This document shows, piece after piece, positions 1 to 8,624 of a stretch of DNA of 35,311 nt; the stretch's first letter is position 1, and each line of letters begins with the position of its first letter. The notes under the pieces were generated by a model. The model did no database searches. It was not told the DNA's origin and saw only the letters and a list, made by a program, of their open reading frames with translations. The DNA is from Candidatus Epulonipiscium fishelsonii. Its GTDB lineage: Bacteria; Bacillota; Clostridia; Lachnospirales; Cellulosilyticaceae. Made by a program: the position numbers and the translations under genes. Location of the stretch: NCBI GenBank assembly GCA_001983455.1, contig LJDB01000022.1:24627-59937 (forward strand). The letters run 5' to 3'.

Positions 1-222
1 ATTAACAAGCATAATTTCTTCAAGGCTTGCAGCGGTAGATATAGTTTGTGTATCACCTGTTTTTAATGTACCTAGTGCAAATTGGATTTTTTCAGCTTCC
101 GCATTTACGATATGAGCCAAACTTAATTCTTGCATACCAATTGAGCTTAACATAATATTTACAGCGTCATCACGTGTAATGTCTATTGAGGGGCTTATAT
201 CTGGAATACTTGGCATTGACAT
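1..222 (-). CDS. Small hypothetical protein, 3' end outside window
   Basis: A leftward reading frame starts with ATG at 222 behind a good AAGGAG ribosome site and stays open for 74 codons to the window edge. The protein begins [20 protein letters not shown] and continues as a helix-prone stretch with the phrase [13 protein letters not shown]. Short proteins with an N-terminus of this style (IP-I-P-I-ITRDDA then a helix ending in HI-NAE-EK) are common in spore-forming Firmicutes and are usually annotated as hypothetical. Some are linked to spore surface proteins, but I cannot assign a role here. It is divergent from the tRNA synthetase-like gene at 449. Confidence 0.7.
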   Translation of the reverse strand, partial: MSMPSIPDISPSIDITRDDAVNIMLSSIGMQELSLAHIVNAEAEKIQFALGTLKTGDTQTISTAASLEEIMLVN

Positions 223-366
223 GGTTTTCACTCCTTTTTATTTTCATTTACAATACCACAATATGATAAAATTCTTCGAATGGTACATAGCATATACAAT
301 TTTGGCAATATGTACTATACAAAGCTGAAATTTATAATGTAATAAAGTAAAAAATATAGACAGGCT

Positions 367-394
367 TTGAAAAAATCTTGATTTTTTGTATAGT
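367..394 (+). promoter_or_regulatory. Candidate sigma-A promoter for the synthetase-like gene
   Basis: TTGAAA (367-372) and TATAGT (389-394) are 16 bases apart, about 55 bases upstream of the ATG at 449. An 8-base perfect inverted repeat (AAAAAATC, TT, GATTTTTT) lies in the spacer and could be an operator or chance in AT-rich DNA. No T-box leader is visible between this promoter and the gene. Confidence 0.45.
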
Positions 395-448
395 TCACTT
401 AAAATTTGGTAATAATTTAATAAAAGTTAAATTTAAGAGGTACTTTTT

Positions 449-2410
449 ATGATTTCAAATAAATTAAAACAAAATGAAAGACCTATTTTTCCTAAAAAAG
501 CGGTGATAACAGCTGGTATGCCATATGGAAATAAAAAATTGCATTTTGGCCATATTGGTGGAATGTTTGTACATGCAGATGTGTATGCTAGATTTTTAAG
601 AGACAGAATAGGCAAAGAAAATGTTATTTTTCTTTCAGGAACAGATTGTTATGGTTCGCTTATATTAGAGAGCTACAAAAATTTAAAAGAAGAGGGATAT
701 TCTGGAACGATAGAAGATTACGTGAGAGAAAACCACTATTCGCAAAAAGAAACTCTAGACAAATTTCAAATTAGTTTAGACTTTTTCGGTGCTTCTGCTT
801 TAGATGAAAGTGCTAAAATTCATCAGGAAGTATCTAATATAATTTTCAATGATTTATATGAACAAGGTTATATCAAACAATATACCACTCCTCAATTTTA
901 TGATGAAGAGAAACAAGTTTATTTAAATGGCAGACAAGTAATTGGTAAATGCCCAATAGCAGGATGTACTTCTGAACATGCATATGCTGACGAATGCTCA
1001 CTTGGACACCAATATATGCCTAGTGAACTTATTAATCCAATTTCGATTTTATCAAATCAAACCCCTAGTTACAAAAATGTAACTAATTGGTATTTCATTT
1101 TAGAAGATTGCATTGATATAATTAAGGAAAGAATAGACTATTTAAAAGTACATTCTAATACTAGAAAATTTCAAATAAATATTATAGACGAATTTTTAAA
1201 AAAACCTATGCTTCATATACCTAAAAAATATCTTGATGAAGAATTGTTTAATAATATAAAAAGCAATTTTCCACCCAACGAAATGATAGATGAAGAAAAG
1301 AAAAAATCGTATACTTTTATATTTAATACACTTGAAGATAGAGATAAAGGTAAAGAAATATTAAATGAACTAGGAATACATTTTACTGCAGGTAAAACTC
1401 TAGTGCCATTTAGACTATCTGGAAATGTTCCTTGGGGAGTTAAGGTACCTGAAAAAGAAAATTTAAGAGATTTAACATTTTGGGTATGGCCTGAATCTTT
1501 ATGGGCTCCAATTTCGTTTTTGCAAACTTATTTAGAAAAAAATGGAATTGATAAAAACGATTGGAAAGAATGGTGGAATGGAGAAAATAGTCTAGTATAT
1601 CAATTTATTGGTGAAGATAATATTTACTTTTATTCTATTGCTCAAACTGGGATGTTTCAAAAGTTAGATATAAAAATTTCTCACATTATCCCAAATAGAC
1701 ATATTTTATTTATGGATACCAAGGCAAGCAGTAGTTCAGAAATCAAGCCTCCAATGGCAGATGAATTGCTTGAACATTATACAGTGGATCAATTGAGAAT
1801 GCATTTTTTAGCTCTAGGATTATCTTCAAAAAGTACAGGATTTAAACCACAAGTGTTTATGAAAGAAAAAGAAGGAGACGATGTAGTTCTAAAAGAAGGA
1901 AATTTATTAGCAAATGTATTTAATAGACTTATTCGTTCTTGTTTTTATACTGTTCAAACCTACTATGATGGAAAAATTCCTGCTGGAAAAATAAGCGACA
2001 AAATTAAAGATTTGGCTCAGAAGAAAGTTATAGAGTATGAAAAACACATGTATAACCATGAATTTCACCGAATTTCTTATGTAATTGATGAATATATAAG
2101 AGAAGTAAATAAATACTGGTCAGGACAAATACGCTTAAGTGAAAAAAATAATGATGTTGAACTTCGTACCCAAACTTTAATAGATGCATTTTATTCTTGC
2201 AAAGTTATGTCGATTTTAATACACCCTATTGCTCCTAAAGGCTGTGAAATGTTTGCCGAATATTTAAATATTAATAATAAGATTTGGGACTGGGAGTATA
2301 TTTTTGAACCGTTAGAATATTATGTCGAAAATTTAGCAACACATAAACTTAAATTTTTAGAACCACGTGTAGATTTCTTTTCTAAATTAGAAAGCCAATA
2401 TATAAAGTAA
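449..2410 (+). CDS. Divergent methionyl-tRNA synthetase-like class I enzyme
   Basis: The 653-residue protein follows the MetRS layout: Rossmann core with the HIGH signature as HFGH (residues 32-35), a connective domain with a zinc-knuckle-like set (C168, C173, C183, H187), the FIGEDNIYFYSI segment (387-397), and a helical anticodon-binding region. Several key sites differ. The KMSKS loop is K-A-S-S-S (425-429), so the second catalytic lysine is lost. The methionine pocket that normally reads WLDAPIGY is WPESLWAP (347-354). The anticodon-contact region has NKYW (554-557) where the usual Trp is absent. There is also an insert of roughly 70 residues at about 250-318. AAGAGG lies 8 bases before the ATG. 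It may be a paralogue with a changed substrate or a non-translational role; a normal MetRS would then be encoded elsewhere. The family is clear, the function is not. Confidence 0.85.
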   Translation: MISNKLKQNERPIFPKKAVITAGMPYGNKKLHFGHIGGMFVHADVYARFLRDRIGKENVIFLSGTDCYGSLILESYKNLKEEGYSGTIEDYVRENHYSQKETLDKFQISLDFFGASALDESAKIHQEVSNIIFNDLYEQGYIKQYTTPQFYDEEKQVYLNGRQVIGKCPIAGCTSEHAYADECSLGHQYMPSELINPISILSNQTPSYKNVTNWYFILEDCIDIIKERIDYLKVHSNTRKFQINIIDEFLKKPMLHIPKKYLDEELFNNIKSNFPPNEMIDEEKKKSYTFIFNTLEDRDKGKEILNELGIHFTAGKTLVPFRLSGNVPWGVKVPEKENLRDLTFWVWPESLWAPISFLQTYLEKNGIDKNDWKEWWNGENSLVYQFIGEDNIYFYSIAQTGMFQKLDIKISHIIPNRHILFMDTKASSSSEIKPPMADELLEHYTVDQLRMHFLALGLSSKSTGFKPQVFMKEKEGDDVVLKEGNLLANVFNRLIRSCFYTVQTYYDGKIPAGKISDKIKDLAQKKVIEYEKHMYNHEFHRISYVIDEYIREVNKYWSGQIRLSEKNNDVELRTQTLIDAFYSCKVMSILIHPIAPKGCEMFAEYLNINNKIWDWEYIFEPLEYYVENLATHKLKFLEPRVDFFSKLESQYIK

Positions 2411-2413
2411 CCC

Positions 2414-2443
2414 CTGTCACTATAAACTATAGTAAGGTATAAT
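2414..2443 (+). promoter_or_regulatory. Candidate promoter for the M18 aminopeptidase
   Basis: A perfect TATAAT (2438-2443) preceded by GG lies about 30 bases upstream of the ATG at 2473. A weak -35 (CTGTCA, 2414-2419) is 18 bases upstream of it. Confidence 0.45.
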
Positions 2444-2472
2444 GAATGTATCATTTTATGGAGGTGTTTATA

Positions 2473-3891
2473 ATGGAAGGAAAAAAAGAAGGATCTATTT
2501 GGGAAAAATATAGTGATGCTGAAAAGAAAGACGTATTTTCTTATGGAGAACGCTATAGAAACTTTATTTCTGAAAATAAAACTGAACGTGAATGTGTAGT
2601 ATCAATGGTCAAAGCATTAAAAGAAAATGGGTATATTGACTTAGAAGATGCTATAAAAATTGGTAAGCCTCTTAAACCTGGCGATAGAGTATATGCAAAT
2701 TATAATGACAAAGCTCTGATGATGTATTGCATTGGTAAAAAATCTTTATGTGAAGGAATGAATATTCTTGGAGCTCATATCGATTCTCCTAGGTTAGATT
2801 TAAAACCAAATCCATTATATGAAGATAGTGACTTTGCAATGTTTAAAACTCATTATTATGGTGGAGTTAAGAAATATCAGTGGGTTTCTATGCCACTAGC
2901 TTTGCATGGCGTAATTGCAAAGAAAAATGGTGAAGTTGTTAATGTTGTAATTGGTGAAGATATGAATGACCCTGTTGTTGGTATATCTGATTTATTAATT
3001 CACTTATCTAGTGAACAAATGGAGAAAAAACTGAGAACTGCAATAGGCGGAGAAGATCTAAATGTTTGTCTTGGAACATTACCTTTAATTAAAGATGATG
3101 ATAAAAAAGACGCTAAGAAAGATAAAAAGAAAGACAAAGTTAAAGCTAATATCTTAGAATTATTTAAAGAAAAATATGGAATAGAAGAAGAAGATTTTGT
3201 TTCTGCTGAAATTGAAGTTGTTCCTGCTGGTGCTGCCCGTGATTATGGAATAGACCGTAGCATGATAGTTGGATATGGACAAGATGATAGAGTTTGTGCA
3301 TATGCATCTTTTGAAGCACATCTTGAAGTAAAAAATCCAGAAAAAACTACAGTTGGAGTTTTTGTGGACAAGGAAGAAATTGGTAGTATGGGAGCTAGTG
3401 GAATGAAATCAAAATATTTTGAAAATACACTAGCTGAACTTATAAATCTTCAAGACAAATATTCGGATATTATTTTAAGACGTACTTTAGCAAATTCTAG
3501 GATGCTTTCGTCTGATGTAACTGCTGGACATGATCCAAATTTCCCAACAGTATTAGAAAAAAATAATGCTCCTAAATTTGGAAAAGGTGTAGTACTTTTA
3601 CGTTATACGGGTCGTGCTGGAAAATCTGGCTCAAACGAATCTAATGCTGAATATGTTGCTCAGCTTAGAAAAATTATGGAAGACAACAAAGTAACTTGGC
3701 AAACTGGAGAACTTGGCAAAATTGACCTTGGAGGAGGAGGAACAATTGCTTACATCCTTGCAGATTATGGAATGGATGTTATTGACTGTGGTGTTCCTGT
3801 TCATAGTATGCATGCTCCTTGGGAAATTGCAAGTAAGATAGATATTTTTGAAATGCGTAAAGCATATGTGGCATTTTTAATAAATGCATAA
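2473..3891 (+). CDS. M18 family aminopeptidase (aspartyl aminopeptidase type)
   Basis: The 472-residue cytosolic zinc aminopeptidase removes N-terminal residues from peptides. M18 motifs are present in order: GAHIDSPRLDLKP (zinc ligand H102, D104), GYGQDDRVCAY, DKEEIGSMG (catalytic and ligand glutamates), SSDVTAGHDPNF and a C-terminal VHSMHAPWE carrying the last His ligand. A Lys/Asp-rich insert (DDDKKDAKKDKKKDKVK) at about residues 208-224 looks like a surface loop. The frame is open for nine codons upstream, but GGAGGTG sits at 2460-2466, so ATG 2473 is the start. It is followed by a cyclophilin gene after 30 bases. Together with the M19 dipeptidase it fits peptide catabolism. Confidence 0.93.
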   Translation: MEGKKEGSIWEKYSDAEKKDVFSYGERYRNFISENKTERECVVSMVKALKENGYIDLEDAIKIGKPLKPGDRVYANYNDKALMMYCIGKKSLCEGMNILGAHIDSPRLDLKPNPLYEDSDFAMFKTHYYGGVKKYQWVSMPLALHGVIAKKNGEVVNVVIGEDMNDPVVGISDLLIHLSSEQMEKKLRTAIGGEDLNVCLGTLPLIKDDDKKDAKKDKKKDKVKANILELFKEKYGIEEEDFVSAEIEVVPAGAARDYGIDRSMIVGYGQDDRVCAYASFEAHLEVKNPEKTTVGVFVDKEEIGSMGASGMKSKYFENTLAELINLQDKYSDIILRRTLANSRMLSSDVTAGHDPNFPTVLEKNNAPKFGKGVVLLRYTGRAGKSGSNESNAEYVAQLRKIMEDNKVTWQTGELGKIDLGGGGTIAYILADYGMDVIDCGVPVHSMHAPWEIASKIDIFEMRKAYVAFLINA

Positions 3892-3921
3892 TTAATTTTA
3901 TTTTTAAAGGGAGAAAAATGT

Positions 3922-4392
3922 ATGATTAAAATTACAATGGACGATGGCAGCGTAATGAAAGCTGAACTTTATCCTGAAATAGCACCAATTACTGTTAAAA
4001 ATTTTCTTGAATTAGTGAATAAAGGGTTTTATAATGGGCTTAATTTTCATAGAGTTATAAAAGGGTTTATGATCCAAGGCGGTTGTCCAGAGGGAACTGG
4101 CATGGGCGGACCTGGACATGAAATAGTTGGTGAGTTTAGTGCTAATGGTATAGAAAATAACCTTAAACATACTAAAGGTGTATTATCAATGGCACGTTCA
4201 CAAAATCCAAATTCAGCTGGCTCACAATTCTTTATAATTCATGAAGATGCACCTCATTTGGATGGCAATTATGCTGCATTTGGTAAAGTTATTGAAGGAT
4301 TAGATGTAGTTGATAAAATTGCAAATTCTAAAACAGATTGGTCGGATAAACCTAAAACTCCAGTTGTGATAGCATCAATTGTAGAAGAATAA
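3922..4392 (+). CDS. ppiB: Cytosolic cyclophilin-type peptidyl-prolyl isomerase
   Basis: The 156-residue protein has no signal peptide and matches the single-domain bacterial cyclophilin length. It catalyses cis-trans isomerisation of prolyl bonds during folding. The active-site stretch NFHRVIKGFMIQGG holds the catalytic Arg (R44), and SMARSQNPNSAGSQFFI is the cyclophilin signature. AAAGGGAG precedes the ATG; an earlier ATG at 3918 is out of frame and hits a stop after three codons. It lies 30 bases after the aminopeptidase and is probably co-transcribed. A second cyclophilin occurs at 5868. Confidence 0.95.
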   Translation: MIKITMDDGSVMKAELYPEIAPITVKNFLELVNKGFYNGLNFHRVIKGFMIQGGCPEGTGMGGPGHEIVGEFSANGIENNLKHTKGVLSMARSQNPNSAGSQFFIIHEDAPHLDGNYAAFGKVIEGLDVVDKIANSKTDWSDKPKTPVVIASIVEE

Positions 4393-4411
4393 TTATAATA
4401 AGTAAGAAAGT

Positions 4412-4442
4412 GTTAACCTAATGAGATGCTTATTAGGTTAAC
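4412..4442 (+). terminator. Perfect 11-bp hairpin after the cyclophilin gene
   Basis: GTTAACCTAAT (4412-4422) and ATTAGGTTAAC (4432-4442) form a perfect stem with a 9-base loop. The downstream T-run is poor (TTCTAAAA), so it is either a weak terminator or an operator/processing hairpin. Confidence 0.5.
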
Positions 4443-4475
4443 TTCTAAAATGTAAAAATTTAAAGGAGCTAAAGT

Positions 4476-5396
4476 ATGCATGTATTTGATTTACATTGTG
4501 ACACAGCAAGTCTTATTTTAAACAAAAAACAAAATCTTAAACAAAATGCATTTCATGTTGACCTAGAAAAAATGCAAAAAGCAAATTATTGTGGGCAATG
4601 GTTTGCTTTTTTTGTAAATTTAAAGTCCAATGAAATGAGCCCACTAGAAAAATTCAATTTAATGTATGACTATTTTATTAACCAAATAGAACAAAATAAA
4701 GATACAATTGAAATTGTTTCTTCTGCCAAACGTTACTTAGAATTAAAACAGCAAAACAAGATATCTGCTTTTTTGTCACTTGAAGAGGGCGAAATGGTCA
4801 AAGATGGTTTACATATTATTGATGAACTTGAACAAAAAGGTATTACGCTTATGACTTTAACATGGAATTTTAAAAATAGCCTAGCTCATCCTCATTCTGA
4901 AGCAGGAGGTTTGACTAGTTATGGCAAAGAAGTTGTAGATTATTTAAATACAAAAAATATATTACTAGACGTGTCTCACCTGTCTGATATAGGTATTTTA
5001 GAAGTTTTGAATATATCAAAAAAACCTGTATTAGCTTCTCATTCTAATGCTAAAGCTATTTATAATAACTCGAGGAATTTAAATGATGAGCTTATCAAGA
5101 AGATTAGTAAATCTGGCGGATTAATAGGAATTAATTTTTATAGTTATTTTTTGACTTTGTCTAACTGGAGCTTTATTGATGACATTTTAAAAATGATAGA
5201 TTATGTATATAACCTTGGTGGGAGTGACGTTGTTGCTCTTGGAACAGATTTTGATGGAATAAATTGCAATTTAGAAGTATCAAATTGTGGAGAAATGGAA
5301 AAGCTTATAGATGCATTAAATAAATTATATCCAATTAACATAGTGGAAAAATTTATGTATAAGAATGTAGAGAGATTAATTTTAGAAAATTTTTAA
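4476..5396 (+). CDS. M19 family (renal-type) dipeptidase
   Basis: The 306-residue metallopeptidase belongs to the membrane-dipeptidase family but has no signal peptide or membrane segment, so it is probably cytosolic. It hydrolyses dipeptides, often including those with D-residues. Visible metal-site motifs are HCD at the N-terminus (H7, D9), the bridging Glu in SLEEGE (about E104), LDVSHLSD, ASHSNAKAI and LGTDFDGI. The length matches the short bacterial M19 type. AAAGGAG precedes the ATG. It sits between the cyclophilin and DUF1292 genes and probably supplies free amino acids together with the M18 enzyme. Confidence 0.92.
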   Translation: MHVFDLHCDTASLILNKKQNLKQNAFHVDLEKMQKANYCGQWFAFFVNLKSNEMSPLEKFNLMYDYFINQIEQNKDTIEIVSSAKRYLELKQQNKISAFLSLEEGEMVKDGLHIIDELEQKGITLMTLTWNFKNSLAHPHSEAGGLTSYGKEVVDYLNTKNILLDVSHLSDIGILEVLNISKKPVLASHSNAKAIYNNSRNLNDELIKKISKSGGLIGINFYSYFLTLSNWSFIDDILKMIDYVYNLGGSDVVALGTDFDGINCNLEVSNCGEMEKLIDALNKLYPINIVEKFMYKNVERLILENF

Positions 5397-5438
5397 TCGA
5401 AATATTTAAATATATTTCAAAAAAGAGAGGTTTAATTT

Positions 5439-5783
5439 ATGGAAGAGAAAAAAGGTTGTGCATGTGAGGGAAATCACAAACACGATGAAAATCATGAATG
5501 TAAATGCGGAGGAAACTGTGAATGTCATGATGAAGATGTAATTTTTGTAACATTTGAAGATGATGACAAAGAAGTTGCATGTGATGTTCTTGGAGTTTTC
5601 GATGTTGAAGGAAAAGACTATATTGCTATGGTTCCAAAAGATGAAGAATATTCAGACGAAGTCTTGATATATCGCTATTGTGAGATGGGCGAAGAAATGG
5701 AACTTAGTGAAATTGAAACAGACGAAGAATTTGCAAAAGTAGAATCTGTTTTTGAAACACTATTTTTTGACGAAGAAGAATAA
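5439..5783 (+). CDS. DUF1292 protein with Cys/His-rich N-terminus
   Basis: The 114-residue acidic protein has two parts. Residues 1-30 are packed with potential metal ligands: C7, C9, C21, C23, C27, C29 and H13, H15, H19, H30. Residues 33-105 carry the DUF1292 pattern (VIFVTFEDDDKEVACDVLGVF, then a DYIAMVPKD-type strand). DUF1292 proteins are common in Firmicutes and of unknown function. The ligand-rich head suggests zinc or copper binding, an inference only. AGAGAGG precedes the ATG and a strong terminator follows. Confidence 0.85.
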   Translation: MEEKKGCACEGNHKHDENHECKCGGNCECHDEDVIFVTFEDDDKEVACDVLGVFDVEGKDYIAMVPKDEEYSDEVLIYRYCEMGEEMELSEIETDEEFAKVESVFETLFFDEEE

Positions 5784-5788
5784 TATTC

Positions 5789-5823
5789 CCCCCCTTTTTA
5801 AAATATTTAAAAAGGGGGGTTTA
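5789..5823 (+). terminator. Strong intrinsic terminator
   Basis: A 14-bp perfect stem (CCCCCCTTTTTAAA at 5789-5802 and its complement at 5806-5819) with a 3-base loop ends in GGGGGG followed by TTTAGTTTT. It closes the transcript of the DUF1292 gene. Confidence 0.85.
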
Positions 5824-5867
5824 GTTTTCACAAAAATTACCAATACTTTGCATAGGAGGGAAGTCCT

Positions 5868-6491
5868 ATGAGAAAAATAATAATTATTTTAGGTGCTATT
5901 TGTGTTTTGGCACTTGCTATTATATTGCTAAAAGAAAATGTTGCAGTATATACACTTTTTGAAGAAGACATTTTACCTACTGCTACAATTTATTTTGAAA
6001 CTGGTGAAGAAATTACAATTTTGATGTATCCAGATGAAGCCCCAAACACAGTCAACAATTTTATTCATTTAGCTGAACAAAATTTTTACAATTACACATA
6101 TATAAATAAAATCGTTCCAGGGTATTTTATTCAAGGCGGTGACCCAATAGGCAATGGATACGGATTTCCAGGGTATTTTATTAAAAGTGAATGTAAATAT
6201 AACGGTGTGAGTAATAATATAAATTTAACAAAAGGAGTTATAGCGATGGCGCGTAGCTCAACATTTAATACAGAAGGTTCTCAATTTTTTATACTGACAG
6301 AAGATGCACGCCAATTAAATGGACAATACAGTGCATTTGGAAAAGTTATTTCAGGTATAGAGGTAATTGATGCAATGGAAACGATTGAATTAGATAATAC
6401 TTATGGACCAAAACAGCCCATAAAAATAAAAGAAATAATTGTAGATACTAAGGGATATCCTTATCCAGAGCCTATAGTTATTGGCACTTGA
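5868..6491 (+). CDS. Membrane-anchored cyclophilin-like protein
   Basis: The 207-residue protein begins with a short basic start and a hydrophobic segment (residues about 4-21) that would anchor or export it. It is followed by a cyclophilin domain from about residue 37, with PGYFIQGGDP, AMARSSTFNTEGSQFFI and FGKVISGIEVID. The catalytic Arg of cyclophilins (FHR before the IIPGF strand) is replaced: the protein reads YINKIVPG (N80, K81). Activity may be reduced and a folding-chaperone role is possible. AGGAGGG at 5854-5860 fits the ATG. It follows the terminator at 5789, so it is probably its own unit. Confidence 0.9.
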   Translation: MRKIIIILGAICVLALAIILLKENVAVYTLFEEDILPTATIYFETGEEITILMYPDEAPNTVNNFIHLAEQNFYNYTYINKIVPGYFIQGGDPIGNGYGFPGYFIKSECKYNGVSNNINLTKGVIAMARSSTFNTEGSQFFILTEDARQLNGQYSAFGKVISGIEVIDAMETIELDNTYGPKQPIKIKEIIVDTKGYPYPEPIVIGT

Positions 6492-6521
6492 TAATAATAA
6501 ATCAAAATTTTTATTGTTATC
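6490..6521 (+). terminator. AT-rich hairpin at the end of the anchored cyclophilin gene
   Basis: GATAATAATAAA (6490-6501) pairs with TTTATTGTTATC (6510-6521), 12 pairs including one G-T. It lacks GC content and a T-run, so terminator function is uncertain. Confidence 0.3.
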
Positions 6522-6571
6522 ATCTGCTAAGTCAAATAATAGATAAAAATCTGGAAATTTTAATTTATTGC

Positions 6572-6601
6572 TTGACAAAAATCCTGAATATATTTTAGAG
6601 T
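6572..6601 (+). promoter_or_regulatory. Candidate promoter for parE-parC
   Basis: TTGACA (6572-6577) and TAGAGT (6596-6601) are separated by 18 bases, placing transcription start about 25 bases before the GTG start at 6635. Confidence 0.45.
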
Positions 6602-6634
6602 ATATTCAATGACAAAAAATGTAGGTGATAAATA

Positions 6635-8602
6635 GTGGAAAAAAATTCATATGGAAATCAAAGTATTTCATCCTTAAAAGGAGCGGATAGAGTTAGGCTA
6701 AGACCTTCTGTTATTTTTGGCTCAGACGGTATTCTTGGATGCCAACATTCTATTTTTGAAATACTTTCAAATTCTATAGATGAAGCAAAAGAAGGTTTTG
6801 GAAAAGTAATTAAAGTTATACTTCACAAAGATTATTCAATAACCATTGAAGATGAAGGCCGAGGTATTCCCCTTGATTATAATAAAAAAGAAAAAAGATA
6901 CAATTGGGATTTAATTTTTTGCGAACTTTATGCTGGTGGAAAATATAACAATAACGATGGTGAAAATTACGAGTTTAGCTTAGGACTTAATGGTTTGGGT
7001 GCATGTGCAACTCAATATAGCTCAGAATATATGAATGTAGTTGTACATACAGACGGATATTGCTATGAATTACATTTTGAAGAAGGCAAAAATAAAGGTG
7101 GTTTAAAAAAATATAAACAAGATTATAATCATACTGGAACATTAATACACTGGAAACCAGATAAAAAGGTTTTTACTGAAATTAAAGTTCAAAGTGAATT
7201 TTTTCATAATATGCTTAAAAGACAAGCGGTAGTGAATAAAGGAATAGAGTTTATTTTTGAAGATGAAATCAAAGAGGAAATTACTCATTATGTGTATCCT
7301 GAAGGTATTAAAGGCTATGTTGAAGAAACAGCAGACAATAATCAATTTACTAATATTATTTATTTTGAACAAGAAGCACGAGGAAAAGATAGTGAAGATA
7401 GACCCGAATATAAACTCAAATTTGAAATAGCATTTACTTTTTGCAATAGTAATAACTTGTTGGAATACTATCATAATTCAAGTTTTCTGGAGTATGGCGG
7501 TTCTCCAGACAAAGCTATAAAAAATGCTTTGGTTTATGTGATTGATAATTTTATAAAAAACAATAATTTATACACAAAAGGAGAAAAGAAGATCACTTTT
7601 GTAGATATACAAGATAGCTTAATACTAGTGATAAATTCATTTTCGACTATCACTAGTTACGAAAATCAAACAAAAAAATCTATTACTAATAAATTTATAC
7701 AGGATGCAATACAAGATACCCTTAAAAATCTTTTTCAAATTTACCTTATAGAAAATGTTAGTGATGCTCAAAGTATTATTAAACAAGTTTTGGTTAATAA
7801 ACGAAGCCGTGAAAAAGCGGAGAAAACTCGTATTTATGCAAAAAAACAATTAAGTGGTACTATTGATATTTCTAATCGTGTAAAGAAGTTTGTTGACTGT
7901 AGAACTAAAGACAAAAGTTTGAGAGAACTTTATATTGTAGAAGGAGATTCCGCATTGGGATCTTGTAAGTTGGGTCGAAATGCTGAATTTCAAGGAATAA
8001 TGCCTATACGTGGCAAAATATTAAATTGTCTTAAATCTGATTATGATAAAATATTTAAAAGTGAAGTTATAATGGATTTACTAAAAGTATTGGGATGTGG
8101 AGTAGAAATAAGTTCAAAGCATTCAAAAGAATTAAATACTTTTAACATGACTAATTTAAGATGGGACAAAATTATTATTTGTACCGATGCCGATGTGGAC
8201 GGATATCAAATTCGTACATTAATATTAACAATGTTATATAGACTTGTTCCTACTCTAATAAATATGGGAAAAGTTTATATTGCAGAAACACCGCTATTTG
8301 AAATAAATACAAAAAATAAAACTTATTTTGCTTATTCAGATCAGGAAAAAATTTCGATTTTAAATAAAATAAAAGCTAGTTATACTTTGCAACGGTCAAA
8401 AGGACTAGGTGAAAACGATCCTGATATGATGTGGCATACGACTATGAATCCTGATACAAGGCGGTTAATTCAAGTATTGCCAGAAAATGATGATAAAACT
8501 AAATATACATTTGAATTATTATTGGGCGATAATTTGCAAGGGAGAAAAAATTTTATTAAAGAATATGGTGAAAAATATTTTGCATTAGTGGATATGAGTT
8601 GA
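6635..8602 (+). CDS. parE: DNA topoisomerase IV subunit B (ATPase subunit)
   Basis: The 655-residue type IIA topoisomerase ATPase subunit has a GHKL domain with catalytic E42 and Mg-binding N46 in FEILSNSIDEA, then DEGRGIP (D73) and GLNGLGA. The transducer domain follows. The Toprim domain has VEGDSALGS (E436) and TDADVD (D518, D520, D522), and the C-terminus contains QRSKGLGEND. Two usually invariant places are changed: EVVDNSIDEA reads EILSNSIDEA, and EGDSAGGS reads EGDSALGS. The start is GTG, with AGGTGA upstream at 6623-6628. The gene is 22 bases from parC, so they form an operon that unlinks replicated chromosomes. GyrB is the alternative; pairing with a short A subunit favours ParE. Confidence 0.9.
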   Translation: MEKNSYGNQSISSLKGADRVRLRPSVIFGSDGILGCQHSIFEILSNSIDEAKEGFGKVIKVILHKDYSITIEDEGRGIPLDYNKKEKRYNWDLIFCELYAGGKYNNNDGENYEFSLGLNGLGACATQYSSEYMNVVVHTDGYCYELHFEEGKNKGGLKKYKQDYNHTGTLIHWKPDKKVFTEIKVQSEFFHNMLKRQAVVNKGIEFIFEDEIKEEITHYVYPEGIKGYVEETADNNQFTNIIYFEQEARGKDSEDRPEYKLKFEIAFTFCNSNNLLEYYHNSSFLEYGGSPDKAIKNALVYVIDNFIKNNNLYTKGEKKITFVDIQDSLILVINSFSTITSYENQTKKSITNKFIQDAIQDTLKNLFQIYLIENVSDAQSIIKQVLVNKRSREKAEKTRIYAKKQLSGTIDISNRVKKFVDCRTKDKSLRELYIVEGDSALGSCKLGRNAEFQGIMPIRGKILNCLKSDYDKIFKSEVIMDLLKVLGCGVEISSKHSKELNTFNMTNLRWDKIIICTDADVDGYQIRTLILTMLYRLVPTLINMGKVYIAETPLFEINTKNKTYFAYSDQEKISILNKIKASYTLQRSKGLGENDPDMMWHTTMNPDTRRLIQVLPENDDKTKYTFELLLGDNLQGRKNFIKEYGEKYFALVDMS

Positions 8603-8624
8603 AAAATATAAGGAGAATTTAAAA

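Noticed and set aside
223-448. T-box leader before the synthetase-like gene
   Set aside because: No T-box sequence (TGGGACCGCG-type) or long stem structure is visible.
2446-2472. Upstream extension of the M18 aminopeptidase
   Set aside because: The GGAGGTG ribosome site lies inside it, so translation starts at 2473.
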